Below, in pieces: positions 8,099-16,563 of a DNA stretch of 36,280 nt. The stretch's first letter is position 1, and each line of letters starts with the position of its first letter. The notes beneath the pieces were generated by a model. The model made no database searches, had not been told where the DNA came from, and was given only the letters and a program-made list of their open reading frames with translations. The stretch is from an uncultured Verrucomicrobia subdivision 3 bacterium (lineage in GTDB: Bacteria; Verrucomicrobiota; Verrucomicrobiia; Limisphaerales; UBA8199): NCBI GenBank assembly GCA_903912925.1, contig CAIWJG010000706.1, forward strand, positions 1-36,280. Reading direction: 5' to 3'. The translations under genes were made by a program, and so were the position numbers.

Positions 8099-9556
8099 AT
8101 GTCACATGACGATCTGAGGTCCGCTGTGCGCCCTGCGCCAGACACGCTGCTGCAGCAATTGGCTGATTACACGCTCGCCGTCGATCGCATCACGAGCGAA
8201 GAAGCGATCCACACCGCGCGCCTGTGCCTGCTCGACGGTTTGGGGTGTGCCTTGCTGGCGCTCTCGTATCCCGCCTGCGTCAAATTGCTCGGCCCCGTCG
8301 TGCCGGGTGCGGAAATGCCGGGACGAGGCGTGCGGGTTCCCGGGACGACGTTTGAGTTGGACCCGCTTCAAGCTGCCTTCAACATCGGCACGATGGTGCG
8401 CTGGCTCGATTTCAATGACACCTGGCTGGCCGCTGAGTGGGGTCATCCCTCTGACAATCTGGGCGCTATCCTTGCCGTAGCCGATTTTGTCAGCCGGAAC
8501 GCTGGGGGGGAGCGAACTCCGCCGCTGACCGTCCGAGACGTGCTGATCGCAATGATTCAGGCGTACGAAATCCAGGGCGTCCTGGCGCTCGAAAACAGTT
8601 TCAATCGCCTGGGTCTGGATCATGTCCTGCTGGTGCGCATTGCCTCGACGGCGGTGGCCACGCGTTTGCTCGGCGGCACGCGCGCGCATATCATCAATGC
8701 TTTATCCAATGCTTTTCTCGATGGCGGGGCGCTGCGCGCGTATCGCCACGCGCCCAACACGGGCTCGCGCAAAAGCTGGGCCGCCGGGGATGCCACCAGC
8801 CGCGCGGTGCGGCACGCGCTCTTTGCGCTCAAAGGGGAGATGGGCTACCCCAGCGCCCTCACCGCGAAGACCTGGGGTTTCGAGGAGGTGGTGATGCGCG
8901 GGCAACCTCTTCGCGCACCGGCCCAGGGATTTGGCAGCTACGTCATGGAGAATATCCTGTTCAAGATTTCCTTCCCGGCTGAGTTTCATGCGCAGACCGC
9001 CGTTGAGGCTGCGCTTTGTCTTCACCCCCAGATGGTCAGCCGTTTGGATCAGGTCGAGCGTATCCGCATTGAGACACAGCAAAGCGGCAAGCGGATCATA
9101 GACAAGACCGGCCCCCTGAACAACCCAGCCGATCGTGACCATTGCCTACAGTACATGGTTGCCGTCGCGTTGCTTCGTGGTTCATTGACCGCGGCGGACT
9201 ACGAGGACGAAGCCGCCGCCGACGCGCGCATTGATGTCCTGCGGGCCAAAATGGAGGTCGTGGAGCACCCAGGCTTTTCCCGCGATTACATGGATCCCGG
9301 CAGCCGCTCCATCGCGAATGCCGTGCAGGTCTTCTTTCGCGATGGCACCGCCACCGAGCGGGCGGTAGTTGAATATCCCATCGGCCACCGTCGCCGCCGG
9401 AAAGAGGGTCTGCCGCTGCTGCTGGCAAAGTTCGAAAAGAATCTCCGTGGGGTCCTGTCCGCCCGGAAAGCAGAGGCCGTCCTTGCATTGTGCAACGAGC
9501 CGGCGCGATTGGAGCAGACAAATGTGGCTCAGTTTATGGAGTTGCTTAGCGCCTGA
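8099..9556 (+). CDS. prpD: 2-methylcitrate dehydratase (MmgE/PrpD family)
   Basis: PrpD removes water from 2-methylcitrate to give 2-methyl-cis-aconitate. At 485 residues it has the usual length. Family marks include ARLCLLDGLGCALLAL, GTMVRWLDFNDTWLAAEWGH-type active-site sequence, PSDNLGAILAVADF, GSRKSWAAGDATSRAVRHAL and FKISFPAEFHAQTAVEAAL. The following hydration to methylisocitrate needs an aconitase (AcnB or similar) that is not in the window and is probably supplied by the TCA-cycle enzyme elsewhere. As third gene of prpBCD it completes a compact propionate module. No dedicated regulator such as PrpR is adjacent. Confidence 0.95.
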   Translation: MSHDDLRSAVRPAPDTLLQQLADYTLAVDRITSEEAIHTARLCLLDGLGCALLALSYPACVKLLGPVVPGAEMPGRGVRVPGTTFELDPLQAAFNIGTMVRWLDFNDTWLAAEWGHPSDNLGAILAVADFVSRNAGGERTPPLTVRDVLIAMIQAYEIQGVLALENSFNRLGLDHVLLVRIASTAVATRLLGGTRAHIINALSNAFLDGGALRAYRHAPNTGSRKSWAAGDATSRAVRHALFALKGEMGYPSALTAKTWGFEEVVMRGQPLRAPAQGFGSYVMENILFKISFPAEFHAQTAVEAALCLHPQMVSRLDQVERIRIETQQSGKRIIDKTGPLNNPADRDHCLQYMVAVALLRGSLTAADYEDEAAADARIDVLRAKMEVVEHPGFSRDYMDPGSRSIANAVQVFFRDGTATERAVVEYPIGHRRRRKEGLPLLLAKFEKNLRGVLSARKAEAVLALCNEPARLEQTNVAQFMELLSA

Positions 9557-9751
9557 GCCCCGAACGCGAGGTCGTTCGCAACCCGGGCGGGGATGAGCGT
9601 CGGACGGAAATAAGGCTTCAGTCATGCTTATGCCGTGGTATGCTTAGCCTGTGAAACGTGAGCGACTTACTAAGGACTCCTTTTCAGTCAGACTGGGGAG
9701 AACTGCCCGGGCCAAGCGCCAGCATCTAACCACACACTCCCCCTTTACGCC

Positions 9752-11410
9752 ATGAGCGAAGTATTGGTGATCGGCCACCGTAACCCCGATACGGACGCGA
9801 TTTGTTCCGCCATAGGTTACGCGGAGTTTAAGCGGCGCACGGGTATGCCCGAGGCTGTGGCTGCGCGATGCGGCGACACGAACGACCGCATCGATTTCGT
9901 GCTGGATACGTTTGGCATGCCAGCCCCGCGCTTTGTAGCGGATGTGGCCCCTAAAGTTCGGGACGTGATGCAGACCGAAGTGTTCAGCGTCACGCCGGAT
10001 AGCACCGCGGCGGAGGCGCTCGGGTTGATGGACGAACACGACATTCGCTTTCTGCCGGTGCTGGATGCCAAGCGCACTTGCCGCGGTCTGCTCTCGTTGT
10101 TCAAGCTGAGCAAGTTTCTATTTCCAGCCGCCAACCGGCTGATCGATTCGCGACGCGTGCTGTCGTCCGTGGAGAATCTTTCGCACACGCTTGGAGGCAC
10201 ATTGCTGGTTGCGCAGGATGCGGACCGCGAGGAGGATTTGATACTGATGATCGGCGCGATGAGTCTGGAATCGTTTGCCGAGCGACTGGAGAAGTATCCG
10301 CGCGAAAAGCTCGCCGTGGTCGTGGGCGACCGGTGGGACATTCAGAATCTTGCTATCCGTGAAGGCGTGCGGGTGTTAATCGTGACCGGCGGGTTGGAGG
10401 TCGAACGGAAAACCCTGGAAGTGGCGAAGAAGAAAGGCGTAAGCTTGATTTCATCGCCGCACGACACCGCCACAACCGCATCACTTTGCCGCGCGGCGGT
10501 GGCGGTGCGGCACATGTTGAACGAGGATTTTCTCTCGATGCCCGAAAACGCGTCGCTGGCGACGGTGCGATCCAGCGCGGCGGCCTCGGGTTTTGCGGCA
10601 TTCCCCGTCGTCGATGCCAACGGCTGCACGGTGGGCGTAATGTCCAAGACGGACTTCCTGAAGACGGTGCGCCGTCGGCTCATTCTGGTGGACCACAACG
10701 AGCTTTCGCAAGCGGTGCTCGGCGCGGACCAGGTCGAGATTATCGAGGTCATTGATCATCATCGTATCGGCACTTTGACGACGCATCAGCCGATTCTGTT
10801 CCGCAACGAACCCGTTGGTGCGACCAGCACCATTGTGGCGGATTGCTTCTTCCGACAGGCGATCGAGATGCCGAAGGGGATCGCGGGCCTGTTACTGGCC
10901 GGGTTGGTTGCCGACACGCTTAATCTTACTTCGCCCACTAGTACGGCCCACGACGCTGAAGTGCTCGCCAAGCTGGAAAAGATTGCGGAGGTTAACGCGC
11001 GCGAGTTCACGGAAAAGCTATTCGCTTCCGGCTCACTGCTCACGCTCAAGCCGGCACCGCAGGCAGTCACGACGGATTGCAAAGAGTATCGCGAGGGTGT
11101 CGCGACGTTCAGCGTGGCGCAGATCGAGGAGATCGGATTCGACCAATTTGCGAAGCGAAAGGATGAGTTGCTGGTGGCACTCACAGAGTATCAGCGGCAT
11201 CACGGCTACCTTTTCTCGGCGCTGATGGTGACGGACGTGGCGCGGCAATGCACGATGCTGCTGGTCGCTGGCTCGATGAGGTTTCTGGAGCGAATTGACT
11301 ACCCGAAAGTCGAGCCTGGGATTTTCGAGCTTAGAGAGGTGGTATCGCGCAAGAAGCAATTGTTGCCGTACCTGACCCATTGCTTGCAGCGGATGCCGAG
11401 CGCGGATTGA
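9752..11410 (+). CDS. ppaC: Mn-dependent inorganic pyrophosphatase with CBS and DRTGG domains
   Basis: This family II (DHH) pyrophosphatase cleaves PPi to two phosphates. The N-terminal DHH part begins LVIGHRNPDTDAICSAIGYA, giving metal-ligand His and Asp residues. From about residue 70 a CBS pair is split by a DRTGG domain: VRDVMQTEVFSVTPDSTAAE (CBS), then KLAVVVGDRWDIQNLAIREG (DRTGG), then NEDFLSMPENASLATV with GVMSKTDFLKTV (CBS). The DHH core resumes with LVDHNELSQAV and IEVIDHHRIG, then GLVADTLNLTSPTST. The DHHA2 domain at about 420-552 has the QYRHHGY-like EYQRHHGYLFSALMV segment. CBS domains in this subfamily bind adenine nucleotides and set activity by energy state. At 552 residues it is the long, regulated form. 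It stands alone between prpD and the polysaccharide locus. Confidence 0.92.
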   Translation: MSEVLVIGHRNPDTDAICSAIGYAEFKRRTGMPEAVAARCGDTNDRIDFVLDTFGMPAPRFVADVAPKVRDVMQTEVFSVTPDSTAAEALGLMDEHDIRFLPVLDAKRTCRGLLSLFKLSKFLFPAANRLIDSRRVLSSVENLSHTLGGTLLVAQDADREEDLILMIGAMSLESFAERLEKYPREKLAVVVGDRWDIQNLAIREGVRVLIVTGGLEVERKTLEVAKKKGVSLISSPHDTATTASLCRAAVAVRHMLNEDFLSMPENASLATVRSSAAASGFAAFPVVDANGCTVGVMSKTDFLKTVRRRLILVDHNELSQAVLGADQVEIIEVIDHHRIGTLTTHQPILFRNEPVGATSTIVADCFFRQAIEMPKGIAGLLLAGLVADTLNLTSPTSTAHDAEVLAKLEKIAEVNAREFTEKLFASGSLLTLKPAPQAVTTDCKEYREGVATFSVAQIEEIGFDQFAKRKDELLVALTEYQRHHGYLFSALMVTDVARQCTMLLVAGSMRFLERIDYPKVEPGIFELREVVSRKKQLLPYLTHCLQRMPSAD

Positions 11411-11479
11411 AGGTTGGAGTTCGGGCCTTAGCCTGAATAAGGGAGCTTTAGGAATTATGCAATGAACCTGGATAGAGTT

Positions 11480-11494
11480 TGGCACGAGAGCAGC
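11480..11494 (+). promoter_or_regulatory. Possible sigma-54 (-24/-12) promoter before the Wzz gene
   Basis: TTTGGCACGAGAGCAGCG has GG at 11481-11482, ten bases, then GC at 11493-11494, with a perfect TGGCACG -24 half. The -12 half is CAGC and not the usual TTGC, so it is a weak match. It lies about 150 bp before the chain-length gene. A near twin lies before the nucleotidyltransferase gene on the other strand at the far end of the same locus. Confidence 0.35.
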
Positions 11495-11641
11495 GTATAT
11501 TGAAAGTGCTGTGAACACAGTTACGTTGCAAAGTATTGAAAACAAGCTGCTTGCCGGGAATTATGGCCATTCCCGCTGCAACAACGCTGTTTGGCAATAC
11601 AGTGCATCTGCAATGCGTGGGCAATCTGAATTGCATGAAGT

Positions 11642-13702
11642 GTGGGGGTTGACCGCCCCAGGCGAGGTCTGGGTGACTGCGCACTCCACTTGAACACGAT
11701 CACAGACAACCCAGCTCCGGGTGCACCGAGCGGTGCCGGGGTTTCGCCTGGGCCCGCGAATCCGTCCGGTCCTTCGCCGGCCACAACGGGTGCTAGCTTG
11801 CCCTTTGACCCGTGGCGATTGCTTGCGGCGCTAAGGCGCCGGTGGCCGATTATTCTGGCCGCTGGCGGAGTGGTCGGGGGGCTCCTGGGGGTGGCGGGCC
11901 ACTTCATGTTCAAGACCAGTTACGCGGCCGGTGCGCAACTGATGCGGCAGGAATCTGCGGCAAGCTTCCGCGCCTCAGAGGTCGGCGAACCTTTCACGCC
12001 CCGCCAGCTTTCCGTCGCGACCCTGGTGAGCTTTATGCGATCATCGGCGCTGGTGCAGCGTTTGGCCGAGCAGACGCGGATTCCCGCGCGCGCCATCGTC
12101 CGCGGTCTGACCATCGCGCCCGAGCGCAACACGGATTTGATCAACCTCACCTTTGCCTCCACCCAGAGCCCGGAGACCGCCGTGCGTATATTGAACGCGT
12201 TCGGCAACGAGGTGGTGCGGCTCACGCGCGACATGCAGTCGCAGGAGTCCGCCGCGATGAACCGCATGTTGAAGCGGCAGATCGCCAAAACCGAGGACGA
12301 ACTGCGCGCGGTGAATCAAGAGCTGCTCGATTTCTCACGGCAGACCGGAATTATCAACGCCGACAGGGAGATCGAAGCCTACTTGCGCAGCCTCGGCGAC
12401 TTCGATATGCGGCTGCAGACGGCGCGCATTGATTACGAAACGCTGGACTTGAAGATTGGCGACTTGGAGCGGGAGTTGTCCGCCAACAATCCGCTCGCCG
12501 AGCACGTTCAGGCGGCGCGTGACCGGCTGAACGAGCTGTTGCAGCAATACACGGATTCCAATCCGTATGTTCTGGAACAGAAGGCCAATTTGGCGGAACT
12601 GGAAGCGCGGCTGAAGGAATCCGAGGGCAAACCTGCCGCGCCGCCACGCCAGAGCGAGACCGGAATCGCCACGAGCTTCTATGTCGAGCTCCTAAACCTG
12701 AGAACCCAGAAGAAGGTCACTGCGGCACAGGTCGAAAAGCTCAAGACCGTGAGCGCGGACTTGGGGGAAAAACTGCGCGGCCTGCCCGAGAAAGACATGC
12801 AAATGGCCCGGATCAAGGCGCGGCGCCAGTCGCTGGAGGTCTCCCAATCGCTGCTCGCCAGCCGCCAGCGGGAGGCCCAGCTCTACGAGGATAACGCCCT
12901 GGGCTATTACCGTTTCTTTGAGTCGCGGCTGGATGAGGTCGAGCGGGCCGAACCCGCTAAGAAGCTGGTCATGCTCGCTCTGGGCGGAGTCGTTTTTGGC
13001 GCTCTTTTTGCCGTTGCCTTCGTGTGCTTGGTGGAATCCCTCGACGACCGCATCAAGACCGCTGCGGATCTGAAGCGTGTCAGCAAGCTGCCGCTGCTGG
13101 CAACCATGCCCGACCTCGCTGCCCTCGACGGGGTGGCGCAATCGAACTGGGCCTTCTCCACCTGGCTCGCGCTGCAGGCCAAGCTCGCTGCCGGTCCCAA
13201 TGGCGAGGTGGTCAGCGGCTTTGTTTCCGCCAGCCTCCACGAGGGCTGTTCCACGTGGGTCGAGCTGCTCGCCCGCGCCGCCAGCCAGCGCAATGAATCG
13301 GTGGTGGTCGTGATGAATCGCCCGCCCGTCACGGGCACCGCGATACCGCTCGCCGAGGCGCTCGCCCATCCCTCCCGAGTGGCGGCCGAGCCGGGCCGCA
13401 CTCAGTGGCTCCTGGCCCCTGCCGACTGGCGCTGGGACACTGAGCGGCGGCGGCAGTGGCAGGCCGCCCTCGAAATCTGGAGTCACACCGCGGAGCTGGT
13501 GGTGCTCGCCGAACTCACGACGGCCGACCAATCCGAAACGCTGCTGTTCGCGGAGCGACTGCCCCATCTTATCTGGCTCGCCGGCAGCGGCATGTCGCGC
13601 ACCCACGGCACCAGCGAGCGTTTGCAAACCTTTCAAAATGCCGGCTGCCGCTTTGCCGGCGCAGTGCTCAATCGCGAAGTGAAGTTGTTCCCGTGGCTAT
13701 GA
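11642..13702 (+). CDS. Polysaccharide chain-length/co-polymerase protein (Wzz/GumC type) with degenerate tyrosine-kinase domain
   Basis: An inner-membrane protein that would set chain length and link synthesis to the outer-membrane exporter. After a Pro/Gly/Ala-rich N terminus it has LLAALRRRWPIILAAGGVVG with the first membrane span at about 69-90, a long periplasmic coiled coil (about 200-430, rich in Glu, Gln, Leu), and a second span at about 442-464. The cytoplasmic part (about 520-686) aligns in outline with BY-kinases, but the P-loop reads HEGCST (533-538) where EGKST is expected, the next strand ends VVVVMNRP instead of an Asp-rich Walker A' motif, and no Tyr cluster follows. It therefore probably lacks kinase activity. 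The start is uncertain: GTG 11642 or TTG 11690. Its stop overlaps the ancestral start of the next gene (ATGA, 13699-13702). Confidence 0.85.
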   Translation: MGVDRPRRGLGDCALHLNTITDNPAPGAPSGAGVSPGPANPSGPSPATTGASLPFDPWRLLAALRRRWPIILAAGGVVGGLLGVAGHFMFKTSYAAGAQLMRQESAASFRASEVGEPFTPRQLSVATLVSFMRSSALVQRLAEQTRIPARAIVRGLTIAPERNTDLINLTFASTQSPETAVRILNAFGNEVVRLTRDMQSQESAAMNRMLKRQIAKTEDELRAVNQELLDFSRQTGIINADREIEAYLRSLGDFDMRLQTARIDYETLDLKIGDLERELSANNPLAEHVQAARDRLNELLQQYTDSNPYVLEQKANLAELEARLKESEGKPAAPPRQSETGIATSFYVELLNLRTQKKVTAAQVEKLKTVSADLGEKLRGLPEKDMQMARIKARRQSLEVSQSLLASRQREAQLYEDNALGYYRFFESRLDEVERAEPAKKLVMLALGGVVFGALFAVAFVCLVESLDDRIKTAADLKRVSKLPLLATMPDLAALDGVAQSNWAFSTWLALQAKLAAGPNGEVVSGFVSASLHEGCSTWVELLARAASQRNESVVVVMNRPPVTGTAIPLAEALAHPSRVAAEPGRTQWLLAPADWRWDTERRRQWQAALEIWSHTAELVVLAELTTADQSETLLFAERLPHLIWLAGSGMSRTHGTSERLQTFQNAGCRFAGAVLNREVKLFPWL

Positions 13703-13803
13703 AACTATCCTCGCTGTTTCGGGTAACTCTGGCGGCAATTCTCACTGTGGAGGAGATGAGGACGCCGGGTGCCCTCACCCGGCGGGGGGTGACAGGGTCA
13801 TAA
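13699..13803 (+). CDS. 34-codon leader ORF left by insertion at the start of the first wza gene
   Basis: ATG 13699 overlaps the upstream stop (ATGA) and reads MKLSSLFRVTLA, a good export-signal beginning, before entering the inserted palindrome and stopping at TAA 13801-13803. That TAA overlaps the ATG of the export gene (TAATG, 13801-13805). If the insert and one copy of its 12-bp flank are removed, the frame joins directly to LAFAVAVAPWAALA of the export gene. It is thus the displaced original start of that gene. Translation of this leader may couple to the downstream start. Confidence 0.7.
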   Translation: MKLSSLFRVTLAAILTVEEMRTPGALTRRGVTGS

Positions 13804-13814
13804 TGAGAATTGCT
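13735..13814. mobile_element. 80-bp REP/MITE-like insertion flanked by a 12-bp direct repeat (copy 4 of the family)
   Basis: The element starts GCAATTCTCAC and ends ATAATGAGAATTGCT, giving near-perfect terminal inverted repeats, and it carries the stem GCCGGGTG (13764-13771)/CACCCGGC (13776-13783). It is flanked by identical GTAACTCTGGCG at 13723-13734 and 13815-13826. The inner part GGCGGGGGGTGACAGGG and the ATAATGAGAA end match the right arm of the paired element at 5905-5961. The GGGGGGTGA run lies about ten bases before the ATG at 13803 and can serve as a ribosome binding site. No transposase is encoded, so it would need help in trans. Confidence 0.8.
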
Positions 13815-14843
13815 GTAACTCTGGCGCTCGCATTTGCCGTGGCCGTGGCCCCTTGGGCCGCTTTGGCCGCGCCGGAGGGCGTCATTCCCGTCGTGCCCAA
13901 ACCCGAGGCGCCGCAGGTTTTCGCCGGTTCCAACGCCAAGACGAAGGCCGCTTGGCAGACCCGTTACACCCTGGGGCCAAATGACGTCGTCAGCTTCGCC
14001 TTCTATGGCCGTCCGGAGTTGGCGCGACCCGATGTGCTCATCGGACCGGATGGCCGGGTGGGCTACATGCAGGCACAGGGCATCATGGCCAGCGGCCTCA
14101 CGATTGATGAATTGAGGGAAACGGTGACGGCGGAATTAGCGAAGTTCTATCGCCGGCCACGAATCATAGTGACCCCGGTGGAATTTCGCAGCAAGAAGTT
14201 CTACGTTCTGGGCAAGGTCGTTAACAAAGGCGCCTACACGCTGGAGCGGCCGATCACGATCATCGAAGCCATCGCGCAAGCCGGCGGGCTGGAAACGGGA
14301 CTCTTTCAGCTCAACACGGTCGAAATGGCCGATTTGCCCCGCAGCTTCCTCATCCGCAACCAGCAGCGCGTAGCCGTCAATTTCGAGAAGCTGTTCCGGA
14401 ACGGGGACCTTTCGCAGAACATTTTCCTCGAACCGGACGACTATCTCTACTTTCCATCCTCCAGCGCCAACGAGATTTACGTGCTCGGCTCGGTGAGGTC
14501 GCCCGGCGCCCAAGGCCTGGACATGGACGCGAGCGTGTTGGGAGCGATTACGCTGGGCGGCGGTTTCGCGGAGCGCGCTTACAAACAACGAGTGCTCGTC
14601 GTGCGCGGCGGACTCGAGAATCCGAAGCGGTTCGTAGTGAACCTCGCAGACGTGCTGGCCGGCAAAGCGCTCGACTTCCGGCTCGAGCCGCGCGACATCG
14701 TTTACGTTTCCGACCAACCGTGGTCGCGCGTCGAAGACCTCGCCGACATGGCGGCGACGTCGTTCATCCAAGCCATGGTCACTATTTGGACCGGAAAAAG
14801 CATTGGTCCGGTTATCAAGAACCCGTTTGTCCCCACCCTCTAA
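13803..14843 (+). CDS. Polysaccharide export protein, Wza/GumB family (first paralogue)
   Basis: This 346-residue exported protein would form the outer-membrane or periplasmic channel for the polysaccharide. A signal peptide spans roughly 1-20 (MRIAVTLALAFAVAVAPW, cut after AALA). The Poly_export domain begins TLGPNDVVSFAFYGRPEL and continues to RRPRIIVTPVEFRSKKFYVL; SLBB-type beta-grasp repeats follow, YVLGKVVNKGAYTLERPITI and YVLGSVRSPGAQGLDMDASV. No lipobox Cys is seen, unlike its paralogue at 15450-16547, with which it shares near-identical blocks such as NIFLEPDDYLYFPSS. The present start ATG 13803 and its first four codons come from an inserted element; the original start was ATG 13699. 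The reading frame of the signal peptide was preserved in sense, so the gene is likely still functional. Confidence 0.88.
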   Translation: MRIAVTLALAFAVAVAPWAALAAPEGVIPVVPKPEAPQVFAGSNAKTKAAWQTRYTLGPNDVVSFAFYGRPELARPDVLIGPDGRVGYMQAQGIMASGLTIDELRETVTAELAKFYRRPRIIVTPVEFRSKKFYVLGKVVNKGAYTLERPITIIEAIAQAGGLETGLFQLNTVEMADLPRSFLIRNQQRVAVNFEKLFRNGDLSQNIFLEPDDYLYFPSSSANEIYVLGSVRSPGAQGLDMDASVLGAITLGGGFAERAYKQRVLVVRGGLENPKRFVVNLADVLAGKALDFRLEPRDIVYVSDQPWSRVEDLADMAATSFIQAMVTIWTGKSIGPVIKNPFVPTL

Positions 14844-14857
14844 TAGCAATCGCTTTT

Positions 14858-15460
14858 ATGAATACTCTGAAACCTAATCCGGTCATTGTGAGCGGAGACA
14901 ATTTGGCCGAGGCCTTTGCGCCGATGCTTGCTCGAAAGCAAGACAAAGAGAATGCCCGCGTGCCGCTGTTTGCCAATGCTTCGCTCCGGCGCGTATTGCT
15001 TCACGTGGCGGTCGCTTCGGGCGCTTGGCTGCTCTATCTTGCCGTGGTGCGGGAAACCCCTGGTTTCTGGACGAATGCCGGCGGATACCCGATCTGGCTT
15101 CGGGAAACGGCTAGCTGTTACTATCCCATGTTATTCGGCCAGGGGGCCCTCATGGTCTTTGTTGCCTCCAGCATGCTGTTGGGACCTTCCCAATCGGTCC
15201 GCGAGTGGTGGGCGGAGGCCGCACTGCTGGCGCTGGTTGGCTTCCTGGTCCTCGCCTCGGGGGTGGTAACCATCGCCGACAATCTGACCGATTACATTGA
15301 CGGCAATCCGCCTGGGTATCATCACCAACACATCCCCGCTTTCAAGCCGGAGGAGTCATCCGCAATCCAGCCGCTAGAGATCATGGGTTGGGCTAAGTAT
15401 GCTGTCGCTGAGCTGGGTTCTTCCCCCAACATTCCGGGCCCGAAATCGTATGTGCTCTAG
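14858..15460 (+). CDS. Unknown membrane protein inside the polysaccharide export cluster
   Basis: This 200-residue protein is not one I recognise. ATG 14858 is chosen because it follows the upstream stop by 14 bp and leaves the hydrophilic N terminus MNTLKPNPVIVSGDNLAEAF; the frame is open further upstream, but that overlaps the previous gene. Three likely membrane spans are seen: about 48-64 (VLLHVAVASGAWLLYLAVV), 90-107 (LFGQGALMVFVASSMLL) and 121-140 (AALLALVGFLVLASGVVTIA). Between the first two spans there is an extracytoplasmic-looking loop, and the C terminus is about 60 polar residues with a His-rich GYHHQHIPAF segment. It lacks the features of an exosortase or Wzx/Wzy. Its stop overlaps the next gene by 11 bp, so it is part of the operon and probably serves export. 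Confidence 0.7.
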   Translation: MNTLKPNPVIVSGDNLAEAFAPMLARKQDKENARVPLFANASLRRVLLHVAVASGAWLLYLAVVRETPGFWTNAGGYPIWLRETASCYYPMLFGQGALMVFVASSMLLGPSQSVREWWAEAALLALVGFLVLASGVVTIADNLTDYIDGNPPGYHHQHIPAFKPEESSAIQPLEIMGWAKYAVAELGSSPNIPGPKSYVL

Positions 15461-16547
15461 CAGTCTCATCTCGAGGGCGGTCGGTCTGACGCGATGCGCC
15501 GCCGTCTCCCTCGGAGTAATGCTTCTCATCGGCTGCAAAACCACCAAGTCAACGTTTGATCCGCGAGTCTCGCAGAGGTCCGCTGGCGGCTCGACCAACC
15601 TTTTCGTGAGCGCGACCACGAACCAGATCAAGCCCGATTGGCTCAAACCCTCCAGTACCCCGTTTATTATCGGCCCTGGCGACCGGCTGGATCTGGAAGT
15701 GTTGGGCAGATCGGGCACGCGCGGCGCCACGTTCGTCTGCCCGGATGGGAAGATTTACTATGACCTGCTGCCGGGATTGGAGGTTTGGGGATTAACGCTG
15801 GCCGAAACAAAACAATCGCTAGAACGCGAGCTGGCAAAGTATTACACCCGGCCGCAAGTATCGATCGCGCTGACGAGTGTCGAAAGCAAACGGGTCTGGG
15901 TGCTGGGCCGGCTCAACAAGTCCGGGATCTTCCCCCTGAGCGGCCCCATGACGATTATCGAGGCCATCTCGCGTGCCGGGGGACTTTTCACCTCGCGTTT
16001 TAGCGGCACCACCGAGGAACTGGCCGACCTCAATCACAGCTTCATCATTCGCAATGGCGAGATGTTGCCCGTGAACTTTCAGAAGCTGCTCCGCGCGGGA
16101 GACACTTCCCAGAATATTTATCTCGAGCCCGATGATTTCATTTATCTGCCCTCCTCCCTTTCCTCCCAGGTCTTTGTACTGGGCAGGGTTAATGGGCCAC
16201 GTCCGATCGGATTTGTTGACAACATGACGCTGACAACTGCCATCGGCAAGGCGCTTGGCACAGCGCCGGACGCCCACCTTTCCCAGGTGGCGATTGTGCG
16301 CGGCTCGCTCACCGAACCAAAGATCGCGATCGTGAACCTCGCGGCGATCCTGACTGGCCGCGCCCCGGATGTGCTCCTCCAGGCCCGGGACATTGTTTAC
16401 GTGCCCCAATCCCCCTATCGCACGCTCGAACGCTACGCGAAAATGATCACCGACACCTTCGTGCGCGCCGTCGCTGCGAATGAAGGCGGCCATGCCGTTG
16501 ATTCGGGTTTCACCGGTGTGGGGGTGAGCACTCCGATCGGGCAATGA
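15450..16547 (+). CDS. Polysaccharide export lipoprotein, Wza/GumB family (second paralogue)
   Basis: ATG 15450 begins a 365-residue lipoprotein: after SRAVGLTRCAAVSLGVMLL comes the lipobox LLIGC with Cys 29. An upstream ATG (15399) is possible but gives a poorer signal. The Poly_export part is FIIGPGDRLDLEVLGRSGTR to YYTRPQVSIALTSVESKRVW, and two SLBB repeats follow (WVLGRLNKSGIFPLSGPMTI and FVLGRVNGPRPIGFVDNMTL). The layout and the blocks FQKLLRAGDTSQNIYLEPDD and ARDIVYVPQSPYRTLERYAK match the first paralogue closely, so the two arose by duplication around the small membrane gene. Lipidation suggests that this copy sits in the outer membrane like Wza, while the unlipidated one may be a periplasmic or lid partner. 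It overlaps the gene before it by 11 bp. Confidence 0.9.
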   Translation: MCSSSLISRAVGLTRCAAVSLGVMLLIGCKTTKSTFDPRVSQRSAGGSTNLFVSATTNQIKPDWLKPSSTPFIIGPGDRLDLEVLGRSGTRGATFVCPDGKIYYDLLPGLEVWGLTLAETKQSLERELAKYYTRPQVSIALTSVESKRVWVLGRLNKSGIFPLSGPMTIIEAISRAGGLFTSRFSGTTEELADLNHSFIIRNGEMLPVNFQKLLRAGDTSQNIYLEPDDFIYLPSSLSSQVFVLGRVNGPRPIGFVDNMTLTTAIGKALGTAPDAHLSQVAIVRGSLTEPKIAIVNLAAILTGRAPDVLLQARDIVYVPQSPYRTLERYAKMITDTFVRAVAANEGGHAVDSGFTGVGVSTPIGQ

Positions 16548-16563
16548 CCCTTATCACTCTGTT

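Noticed and set aside
14720-14857. Longer start for the unknown membrane gene
   Set aside because: This part lies mostly inside the Wza gene and gives an Arg/His-rich sequence; the ATG at 14858 follows that stop closely.
14858-15460. Could the membrane protein be an exosortase?
   Set aside because: Exosortases have about eight spans and conserved Cys, Arg and His residues in a set order; this one has three spans and no such set.
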